5,585 bases of DNA, from contig CAYQME010000102.1 in assembly GCA_964418645.1 (NCBI GenBank), forward strand, positions 1 through 5,585, given 5' to 3'. This DNA is from JAADHG01 sp964418645. GTDB lineage: Bacteria; Bacteroidota; Bacteroidia; Flavobacteriales; Flavobacteriaceae. The notes under the pieces were generated by a model. The model worked only from the letters and a program-made list of their open reading frames with translations. It made no database searches and was not told the DNA's origin. This document shows, piece by piece, positions 1-5,585 of this stretch. Position numbers and translations under genes: made by a program. The first letter of the stretch is position 1. Every line of letters starts with the position of its first letter.

Positions 1-215
1 GCTTTATTAACACTCATCCCTGGAATGGTGTCTTTTACTAAATCTAAATGACTCCAAGAACGCTCTTCAGATTCCGTTAATTCGTTAAACTTTATAGGCG
101 TATTATCAATGTTTTCAATTGGGGTTGATAAAATCGTTGCAGTAGTTCCGCAAGCAATAAGTAATGCAGTGGTAAAAGCACTTAGCGCAATTAACTTAAT
201 AGGTTTAATGTTCAT
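1..215 (-). CDS. N-terminus of a lipoprotein, probable S8 (subtilisin-like) serine peptidase; truncated by window edge
   Basis: Only the first 71 codons are present; the gene continues past the left edge. It starts at ATG 213-215. The product opens with a lipoprotein signal peptide: lysines at positions 4 and 7, a hydrophobic stretch at about 8-21, and the lipobox L19-I20-A21-C22, so Cys22 would be lipidated after export. After a short Thr-rich spacer comes a segment containing W54-SHLDL and then DTIPGMSVNKA (62-72). I recognise that pattern as the segment just before the catalytic domain of flavobacterial S8 peptidases. The catalytic Asp/His/Ser residues lie outside the window, so the enzyme assignment rests on this pre-domain and on recall. 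It follows the hydrolase gene by 13 bases on the same strand, which suggests one operon. Lipoprotein status is well supported; the peptidase call is moderate. Confidence 0.72.
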   Translation of the reverse strand, partial: MNIKPIKLIALSAFTTALLIACGTTATILSTPIENIDNTPIKFNELTESEERSWSHLDLVKDTIPGMSVNK

Positions 216-228
216 TGTGTTTTATGGT

Positions 229-1089
229 TTATTCTGTAATTTCACTTAGGTTAAACGTGTTTTTTAAACGCACGCCTTTATCGGTTTGTTGTACGGTTAT
301 TATTTCGTTGTGGGCATCATGCTCTAAAAACAAATAATAATTGTTATCTGCAGCTAAATTTAGAAAACGCTCTTTTTCGTCAAGGGTTAATAAAGGTCTT
401 GTATCATAACCCATAACAAAAGGTATTGGCAAATGACCAACGGTTGGTATTAAGTCGGCCATAAAAACGATGGTTTTTCCATTATAATTTATCATAGGGA
501 GCATTTGTTTATCGGTGTGTCCGTTTGCGAAGAACACATCAAATCCTAGCTCAGATTGTCCAAGAATATCTTCCTGAGGAAGTGAAATAAACTTTAATCG
601 CCCACTATCTTGCATAGGTAAAATATTTTCTTTTAAAAACGATGCTTTTTCACGTTTATTGGGACTAACAGCCCACCGCCAATGGTCTTGGTTACTCCAA
701 AAGTGTGCATTTTTAAACGCAGGCTCATAACTGGTTCGGTCATTATTCCATTGCGTACTTCCACCGCAATGGTCAAAATGCAAATGCGTCATAAATACAT
801 CGGTAATATCATCGCGATGAAACCCATGTTGTTTTAGAGATTTGTCTAGAGTATCACCTCCCCACAAATAGTAGTAACCAAAAAATTTATCACTTTGCTT
901 ATTTCCCATTCCCGTATCAATTAAAATTAATCGATTACCATCTTCAATGAGCAAACAGCGCGCAGCAATATCTATCATATTATTAGTATCGGCCGGATTG
1001 GTTTTTTGCCACAACGATTTAGGAACTACACCAAACATAGCACCGCCATCTAATTTAAAATTTCCTGAATTTATGGGGTATAATTTCAT
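229..1089 (-). CDS. MBL-fold metallo-hydrolase
   Basis: Complete 286-residue member of the metallo-beta-lactamase superfamily, probably a soluble hydrolase. The zinc-binding signature T-H-L-H-F-D-H is at 101-107 (His102, His104, Asp106, His107). Further likely ligands are His191 in a G-H-T motif, Asp212 in M-A-D-L, and His257 in L-E-H-D. The strand I-L-I-D-T-G (55-60) leading into the fold is also present. This arrangement is shared with lactonase, glyoxalase-like and other hydrolases, so the substrate cannot be told. No signal peptide is visible. I start at ATG 1087-1089 (MKLYPINSG), because that matches how the family begins; an in-frame ATG at 1114-1116 would add nine hydrophobic residues (MLLFLICTK) that look like translated leader. 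The lipoprotein gene follows by 13 bases, so the pair is probably co-transcribed. The neighbour on the other side is divergent. Fold and zinc site are confident; the biological substrate is unknown. Confidence 0.93.
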   Translation of the reverse strand: MKLYPINSGNFKLDGGAMFGVVPKSLWQKTNPADTNNMIDIAARCLLIEDGNRLILIDTGMGNKQSDKFFGYYYLWGGDTLDKSLKQHGFHRDDITDVFMTHLHFDHCGGSTQWNNDRTSYEPAFKNAHFWSNQDHWRWAVSPNKREKASFLKENILPMQDSGRLKFISLPQEDILGQSELGFDVFFANGHTDKQMLPMINYNGKTIVFMADLIPTVGHLPIPFVMGYDTRPLLTLDEKERFLNLAADNNYYLFLEHDAHNEIITVQQTDKGVRLKNTFNLSEITE

Positions 1090-1199
1090 TTTTGTGCAAA
1101 TTAAGAAAAGAAGCAATAAAACGCTACAGCCTTAAGAAAATATTTTGATTTTATAAGATTAACAAAAAAAGACTATTTTAGAAACAAATATTTCAGACT

Positions 1200-3404
1200 T
1201 TGAAAAAACTTGAGCGTAGCTTACCATTAATTTCAGTAATAGCCATTAGCATAGGAGGGATGCTAGGAAGTGGAATTTTTGTACTTCCAGGGCTGGCAGC
1301 AGCCAAAACAGGATCGTCCGTTTGGTTAGCTTATTTACTTGCTGCTGCATGTATTTTACCGGCAGCACTATCAAAATCAGAACTTGCAACCGCAATGCCC
1401 TCTTCGGGCGGAACTTACGTATATATTGAACGCGCTTTTGGACCCATTTTTGGAACTATTTCAGGGATTGGGCTCTGGTTATCACTGCTTTTAAAAAGTT
1501 CCTTTGCCTTGGTTGGTTTTGGTGCATATCTTTCAATTTTAGTGAGTATAGATGCCAACTTAACAAAATATGTTGCTGTTTTCTTTCTTGGAATAATACT
1601 TTTGTTAAACATTTTTGGAATAAAAAAGGTAGGGAAAGTTCAAATTGTAATCGTTAGTATTAGTTTAATAAGTTTGGTTTTAATACTCATTTTTGGAGTT
1701 CCAAGAATTGATACAAATTTATTAGATCCTTTTTTAGTTGACGGTAATATTGGTCTAGTGTCTACCGTGGCATTTGTTTATATTTCTTATGCAGGGGTAA
1801 CAAAGGTTGCGGCTATAGCAGGTGAAATAAAAAACCCAAATAAAAATCTGCCAAGGGCTATGATATTATCGTTATTAATAATGACTATAATATATGTGTT
1901 TGTGACCTTTATTTTGGTTGGAAACATACCGATGGATTCTTTAAAAACAGACATTAAACCCATCTATACTATTTCAAACTTATTAGGCGGAAAGTACGTA
2001 GGGTACATTGCCGCAGGCGTTGGTGTTATTACACTTATTTCTATGGCAAATTCAGGGGTTTTGGCCGCTTCTAGGTTTCCATTTGCCATGTCTAGAGACA
2101 AGTTGTTGCCAACATTTATGAGTAAAGTTCACTCTAAGTACCTTACCCCTGTGGTTACTATTATTATAACAAGTGTAGCAATGGCACTAGTAATACTTTT
2201 TCTTGATGTTGAAAAAATAGCCAAACTAGCGAGCGCTTTTATGGTTATGATGTTTGTTGCTGTTAATGCTGCCGTTATTGTTTTAAGAGAAACATCTGTG
2301 CAGTGGTACAATCCTCCTTATCGTTCACCGTTGTATCCGTTTATGCAGATTTTTGGTATAATTAGCGGCGTTGTATTATTAGTGTTTTTAGGGTTCATTC
2401 CTTTTATAGCTATTCTTACAATAATAGCATTAGGATTCATCATCTATTTTTATTTTGGGAAAAAGACAGCAAGAACAGGGATTTTAAGACGTTATGGCCA
2501 TAGACCAGCACTTTATTTGTTATACAACAAAAAGAACAAGGAGCGAAAGAATATTGAAAAGCAAAGAGATATTGATTCACAAATTTTAGACGGTAAATTA
2601 GCATCAGATGCAGGGGTTGTTGTTCCTTTGTTAGGAAATGAAAATTCTCCAGAAATGTTAATTGAAATAGGAGCCGCCATTAATAAAAGAGATCAGCTTC
2701 AAGCGGTTAATATAACCGAAGTCCCCAACCAAACTTTTCTAGATGCTTTTATGGAAGATAGTCCCAAAATAACCTCTTTAGCACGACGAATTTCGGGCTT
2801 AGCAAGAGGTAAAAACATAAATATAGACTTTGAAGCTGTTGTGACGCATGATGTTTCAAATACAATTCATGCATTAAGCAATCAAACCCATTGTGATTGG
2901 TTAGTTATGGGCTGGAGCGGAAGGGCACATAGTGGAATTTTAGTAAGAAACCCTATAGGTTGGTTGGTAACACATATAGATTCTGATTTTGCCTTATTTA
3001 AAGATAACGGCGTAAGACATATAGGCAAAGTTTTACTCGCTTTACGACCAGGAAGAAAGGATAAAAACTTTATTGCTATTGCCGATCGCATCTGTCAATT
3101 TTATGATGCCTCACTAACTCTACTCCATGTTTTGCCAACACAAACACCTAAAAATGTTAAGGAAGTAATGCGGCAAACATCATTAAACCTTTTACAAAAA
3201 GTAAACACTCAAAGCGAGGTTATTATTTTAAAATCGGACGACTCCATAAATGCTATTTCAAAAACATCTGCAGGGTATGATCTGCTTATTTTAGGAACGC
3301 CACAAAAAGATAATTGGATAAGCGTATTAGTAGGTACTGGCAAAGACAAATTTGCTGAAAAATCGGCATGTTCAGTTTTAAGGCTCACCATGAAAGGCGA
3401 TTAA
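1200..3404 (+). CDS. APC-family amino acid permease with two C-terminal universal stress protein (Usp) domains
   Basis: Inner-membrane permease of 734 residues, against about 450 for a plain APC transporter. Residues 1-420 form the transport core with about 12 hydrophobic helices. TM1 carries the unwound substrate-site motif G-S-G-I-F (23-27), and the conserved G-E-I-K-N-P...L-P-R-A segment (208-220) lies between TM6 and TM7. A basic linker (421-455) leads into two cytoplasmic Usp-like domains at about 470-600 and 607-730. Amino acids or related amines are the likely substrates from family knowledge; which ones cannot be read. The Usp repeats suggest control by nucleotide or stress, although both nucleotide-loop motifs are altered: G571-WS-G574 then N584-P585, and G699-TP-Q702 then G712-T713. 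The start is TTG 1200-1202: an in-frame TAG at 1179-1181 blocks extension, and the next ATG (1260-1262) would remove half of TM1. The antiporter gene follows after 65 bases on the same strand. The fusion looks intact, without frameshift. Confidence 0.93.
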   Translation: MKKLERSLPLISVIAISIGGMLGSGIFVLPGLAAAKTGSSVWLAYLLAAACILPAALSKSELATAMPSSGGTYVYIERAFGPIFGTISGIGLWLSLLLKSSFALVGFGAYLSILVSIDANLTKYVAVFFLGIILLLNIFGIKKVGKVQIVIVSISLISLVLILIFGVPRIDTNLLDPFLVDGNIGLVSTVAFVYISYAGVTKVAAIAGEIKNPNKNLPRAMILSLLIMTIIYVFVTFILVGNIPMDSLKTDIKPIYTISNLLGGKYVGYIAAGVGVITLISMANSGVLAASRFPFAMSRDKLLPTFMSKVHSKYLTPVVTIIITSVAMALVILFLDVEKIAKLASAFMVMMFVAVNAAVIVLRETSVQWYNPPYRSPLYPFMQIFGIISGVVLLVFLGFIPFIAILTIIALGFIIYFYFGKKTARTGILRRYGHRPALYLLYNKKNKERKNIEKQRDIDSQILDGKLASDAGVVVPLLGNENSPEMLIEIGAAINKRDQLQAVNITEVPNQTFLDAFMEDSPKITSLARRISGLARGKNINIDFEAVVTHDVSNTIHALSNQTHCDWLVMGWSGRAHSGILVRNPIGWLVTHIDSDFALFKDNGVRHIGKVLLALRPGRKDKNFIAIADRICQFYDASLTLLHVLPTQTPKNVKEVMRQTSLNLLQKVNTQSEVIILKSDDSINAISKTSAGYDLLILGTPQKDNWISVLVGTGKDKFAEKSACSVLRLTMKGD

Positions 3405-3421
3405 ATTTCGTTTAAATAAAC

Positions 3422-3429
3422 TACTTTCG
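3422..3429 (+). promoter_or_regulatory. Possible -7 promoter element before the antiporter gene
   Basis: TACTTTCG matches the Bacteroidota -7 consensus TAnnTTTG at five of six fixed positions and lies 40 bases before the antiporter ATG. No TTG or TTTG -33 element is seen at the usual 17-23 base spacing, so the site is weak. If active, it would give the antiporter a transcript separate from the permease. Confidence 0.22.
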
Positions 3430-3469
3430 TATAAACATAAATTAGTATTTTAACAACAAAATATATTTA

Positions 3470-5299
3470 ATGTTAGAATTAGCAGGAATCATTATAGCAG
3501 GCATATTAGCCCAATGGATTGCATGGCGGTTTAAGATACCAGCAATTTTACCCTTAATACTTATAGGATTATTGGTGGGTCCCGTAGCGTCTGAGTTTTT
3601 ATCGGAAGATGGAACAAAGTGGATTGAACCTATTTGGAATGGTAATGAAGGCTTATTTCCCGGAGATAGTCTCTTTTATTTTGTATCGCTTTCTATTAGT
3701 ATTATTCTATTTGAAGGTGGTTTAACCTTAAAGACCAATGAGATTAAAAATGTTGGCCCAGTAATAACAAAATTAATCACACTAGGCTCTTTAGTAACGT
3801 TTTTTACAGCAGCAATTACAGTATATTTAATATTTAATTTAAGTTGGGAAATTTCGTTTTTGTTCTCGGCATTAATTATAGTTACTGGGCCTACGGTTAT
3901 TACTCCTATATTAAGAAACATTCCTCTTAAAAAAGACGTATCTGCCATTTTAAAATGGGAGGGTATCTTAATTGACCCTATTGGCGCATTAGTGGCTGTA
4001 CTTGTTTTTGAATTTATTAGCGTAGGAGCAGGTGGAGAGTTTACCGAAACAGCGTTTATTGAATTTGGAAAAATAGTACTATTTGGTTCAACATTCGGAT
4101 TTACTTTTGCACACGCACTTAATTTTTCAATAAACAAAAAGTGGGTTCCACATTACTTGCTAAACGTGTTTGCTTTAGCGACTGTTTTAGGCGTTTTTGT
4201 GCTTTCTGATAGTTTTGCTCACGAATCAGGATTACTAGCAGTAGTTGTTATGGGTATGGTTTTAGGGAACTCAAAATCTGCCTACTTAAAAGAACTACTT
4301 TATTTTAAGGAGTCCTTAAGTATTTTATTAATCTCAATTCTCTTTATACTCCTTGCGGCAAATATTAATATAGAAGACCTATTGCTTATATACCATTGGA
4401 AAACCGCTGTTTTATTTGCGCTTGTTGTATTTGTTATTCGTCCTTTAGGAGTGTTTTTAAGTGCCCGAAAATCGTCTTTAAAACTAAATGAAAAATTATT
4501 TATTAGCTGGGTAGGACCAAGAGGTATTGTTGCCGCAGGTATTGCTTCTTTATTTGGCTCAAAACTTGTTAAAAACGGTGTTTCAGGAGCTGAATACATA
4601 ACCCCTTTGGTGTTTATGATTGTTCTTGGAACAGTGCTTCTAAACGCCACTACAGCACGACTATTTGCAAGAATAGCACGCGTGTTTTTAAAAAAGGCAG
4701 AAGGGATATTAATTGTGGGCGCATCAAAAGTATCGCGTTTAATTGCGAGTTATTTGGAAAAAAACGATAGACATGTGGTGCTTATAGATAGCAATCATGT
4801 TAATATTGAAAAAGCTCAAAAAATAGGACTAGATGCTTTAAACACCAATATTTATTCAGATGCACTGACGGACAATATTGAACTTAATGACATCGGGTAT
4901 TTAATGGCTTTAACAGGTAACGCAGATATTAATAAATACGCCATTAATAAGTTTAGGAAACATTTTGGAGAAAATGGCGCTTTTAGATTAATCACAGAAG
5001 AAGAAATGAATGACGCTACAAACAACCCAAAAGAAGGTTTGTTTTCTCATACAGATGATTTTGAGTTATTAACCAGAACCGTAAAAAAATTTCCAGCTAT
5101 TCATGAAATTGAAATAAAAGACGTTACACATTTCAAGAAACTTATAGAGATTACCATTAATGACAAGGATAGCATCCCGTTGTTTGTAAAAGACGCGAAT
5201 AGCGAGTTGGAAATAATATCGTCGTATAGTTTAGAGAATCGCAAAATAGAAAAAGGTTATAAATTAGTATATTTAGGAAAACCTATAGAAACAATATAA
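3470..5299 (+). CDS. CPA-type cation:proton antiporter with C-terminal TrkA-N/RCK-like domain
   Basis: Predicted inner-membrane Na+(or K+)/H+ antiporter of 609 residues. Residues 1-405 are a polytopic core with family marks: F-E-G-G (81-84), the discontinuous-helix motif T-G-P-T-V-I-T-P-I-L-R (139-149), W-E-G-I-L-I-D-P (163-170) with the likely ion/proton aspartate Asp169, and G-P-R-G-I (349-353). Residues 410-525 look like a Rossmann TrkA-N domain: a strand I-L-I-V-G-A-S (413-419), then H-V-V-L-I-D (435-440) whose terminal Asp440 is where NAD(H)-binding folds place the ribose-binding acid. The tail (about 540-606) resembles a small TrkA-C-like beta domain. Its role would be pH and cation homeostasis gated by a nucleotide; the cation is not deducible. 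Two oddities: the Asn that usually precedes the catalytic Asp is Ile168, and the glycine loop is degenerate (G-A-S-K-V-S rather than GxGxxG). The ATG start gives a complete TM1. A 51-residue membrane protein follows after 11 bases. Confidence 0.94.
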   Translation: MLELAGIIIAGILAQWIAWRFKIPAILPLILIGLLVGPVASEFLSEDGTKWIEPIWNGNEGLFPGDSLFYFVSLSISIILFEGGLTLKTNEIKNVGPVITKLITLGSLVTFFTAAITVYLIFNLSWEISFLFSALIIVTGPTVITPILRNIPLKKDVSAILKWEGILIDPIGALVAVLVFEFISVGAGGEFTETAFIEFGKIVLFGSTFGFTFAHALNFSINKKWVPHYLLNVFALATVLGVFVLSDSFAHESGLLAVVVMGMVLGNSKSAYLKELLYFKESLSILLISILFILLAANINIEDLLLIYHWKTAVLFALVVFVIRPLGVFLSARKSSLKLNEKLFISWVGPRGIVAAGIASLFGSKLVKNGVSGAEYITPLVFMIVLGTVLLNATTARLFARIARVFLKKAEGILIVGASKVSRLIASYLEKNDRHVVLIDSNHVNIEKAQKIGLDALNTNIYSDALTDNIELNDIGYLMALTGNADINKYAINKFRKHFGENGAFRLITEEEMNDATNNPKEGLFSHTDDFELLTRTVKKFPAIHEIEIKDVTHFKKLIEITINDKDSIPLFVKDANSELEIISSYSLENRKIEKGYKLVYLGKPIETI

Positions 5300-5310
5300 A
5301 CTGCACACTT

Positions 5311-5466
5311 ATGAAACTACAAAAAGTATTATTGGTCTTACTTGTAATTGTTGGGATAGTAATGATTGTTAAGGGCGTAAATATGCATAAAGGAATCACG
5401 CCACCAACACTTACTGGTATTGGGTTCTTTATTATCGCAGTACTTTTTAACCGGAGTTCGAAATAA
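5311..5466 (+). CDS. Small two-helix membrane protein, 51 residues, unknown function
   Basis: A short intact frame from ATG 5311-5313 to TAA 5464-5466. The product has a basic start (Lys2, Lys5), a first hydrophobic helix at about 6-20, a short polar turn containing K-G-V-N-M-H-K-G-I-T-P-P (21-32), a second hydrophobic helix at about 33-46, and a polar basic end (N-R-S-S-K). This looks like a helical hairpin in the inner membrane. I do not recognise a family. It lies 11 bases after the antiporter stop on the same strand, so it is probably translated from the same message and could be an accessory subunit or simply a co-transcribed small membrane protein. That the frame is real is supported by its position, ATG start and coherent two-helix layout; its brevity keeps the call moderate. 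Confidence 0.6.
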   Translation: MKLQKVLLVLLVIVGIVMIVKGVNMHKGITPPTLTGIGFFIIAVLFNRSSK

Positions 5467-5497
5467 TACATCATTAAAAATAAACCAGTTAACCTTG

Positions 5498-5585
5498 ATG
5501 CGTCACTGCAAATTTTACTTTTTTAGTAAAATAGCTTGTGCTCAACTTGATTGGGTATGGCAGTCTCATTATTTAAAAACAGATT
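5498..5585 (+). CDS. Possible start of a truncated rightward gene; conflicts with a minus-strand open frame
   Basis: From ATG 5498-5500 the frame stays open to the window edge (29 codons plus one base), and about four fifths of its third positions are A or T, like the neighbouring genes. It lies 31 bases after the small membrane protein on the same strand. The peptide is rich in aromatic residues and cysteine and I do not recognise it. On the other strand, a frame enters from the right edge and ends at a TAA at 5523-5525 after 20 codons, with the ending Q-V-E-H-K-L-F-Y, and could equally be the C-terminus of a convergent gene. At most one is likely to be real, and the visible sequence does not decide which. 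Confidence 0.25.
   Translation, partial: MRHCKFYFFSKIACAQLDWVWQSHYLKTD
5512..5532. terminator. AT-rich hairpin, candidate weak or bidirectional terminator
   Basis: ATTTTACT (5512-5519) and AGTAAAAT (5525-5532) are perfectly complementary, giving an 8-bp stem with a TTTTT loop. Only one pair is G-C and no T-run follows the stem on either strand, so it would be a poor intrinsic terminator. Its position, 45 bases after the last confident rightward gene, fits the end of that transcription unit. If the minus-strand frame ending at 5523 is real, the hairpin would overlap its stop codon; if the plus frame from 5498 is real, it lies inside coding sequence. An operator palindrome or chance in AT-rich DNA are alternatives. 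Confidence 0.3.

Noticed and set aside
947..1135. A 62-codon plus-strand frame with a hydrophobic, signal-peptide-like beginning.
   Set aside because: It lies almost wholly antisense to the well-supported MBL hydrolase gene and is best explained as its shadow.
1135..1166. Possible leftward promoter for the hydrolase: CAAA at 1163-1166 (TTTG on the minus strand) and AGAAAATA at 1135-1142 (TATTTTCT on the minus strand), 20 bases apart.
   Set aside because: The spacing fits a flavobacterial -33/-7 pair, but the -7 box matches only four of six fixed positions, which is easily chance in such AT-rich DNA.
1144..1181. Possible rightward promoter for the permease: TTTG at 1144-1147 and TATTTTAG at 1174-1181.
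   Set aside because: The 26-base spacing is outside the usual 17-23 range and the second box is a poor match, so no promoter is called.
1253..1262. AGGAGG one base before an in-frame ATG (1260-1262) inside the permease gene, resembling a Shine-Dalgarno site and an alternative start.
   Set aside because: The spacing of one base is too short for ribosome binding, Bacteroidota rarely rely on this motif, and starting there would delete half of TM1. The bases simply encode the conserved Gly-Gly of the first helix.
3410..3421. Near-palindrome GTTTAAATAAAC just after the permease stop, as a possible terminator.
   Set aside because: It gives only a 4-bp stem with no G-C core and no T-run, too weak to end transcription; readthrough into the antiporter gene is more likely.
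3676..4137. A 153-codon minus-strand frame opposite the antiporter.
   Set aside because: It is antisense to conserved antiporter helices, including F-E-G-G, T-G-P-T and the catalytic Asp region. Long antisense frames are common opposite AT-rich membrane protein genes, and no family features are seen.

Overview
The window looks like chromosomal DNA from a flavobacterium (Bacteroidota, probably Flavobacteriaceae). It is AT-rich with A/T-ending codons, start codons lack clear Shine-Dalgarno sequences, and the products resemble proteins I associate with that family: a lipoprotein leader preceding a subtilase-type pre-domain, an MBL-fold hydrolase, and an APC permease fused to Usp domains. This placement comes from pattern recognition, not from a search.

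Layout. On the left, two genes read leftward (minus strand). A complete MBL-fold metallo-hydrolase (229-1089) is followed 13 bases later by the first 71 codons of a lipoprotein, probably an S8 (subtilisin-like) serine peptidase, that runs off the left edge. A divergent intergenic region (1090-1199) separates them from a rightward block. That block holds a 734-residue APC-family permease with two C-terminal universal-stress-protein domains (1200-3404, TTG start), a 609-residue CPA-type cation:proton antiporter with a C-terminal TrkA-N/RCK-like domain (3470-5299), and a 51-residue two-helix membrane protein (5311-5466). The last 119 bases hold an AT-rich hairpin and two conflicting open frames, one per strand, both cut by the window end, so that region stays unresolved.

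How the genes fit together. The rightward genes are close together (65 and 11 bases) and may be co-transcribed. Each of the two large transporters joins a membrane transport core to a cytoplasmic domain of a nucleotide-binding family: Usp (ATP/AMP class) on the permease and Rossmann/RCK (NAD(H) class) on the antiporter. A shared role in coupling solute, ion and pH balance to cell energy or redox state is a reasonable inference but is not shown by the sequence. The leftward pair is a likely separate operon of a soluble hydrolase and an exported peptidase.

I saw no rRNA, tRNA, CRISPR array, insertion sequence or phage gene. Nothing looks like a wholly new system. The most useful leads are altered signature motifs in the Usp domains and the antiporter core, and the small membrane protein next to the antiporter.
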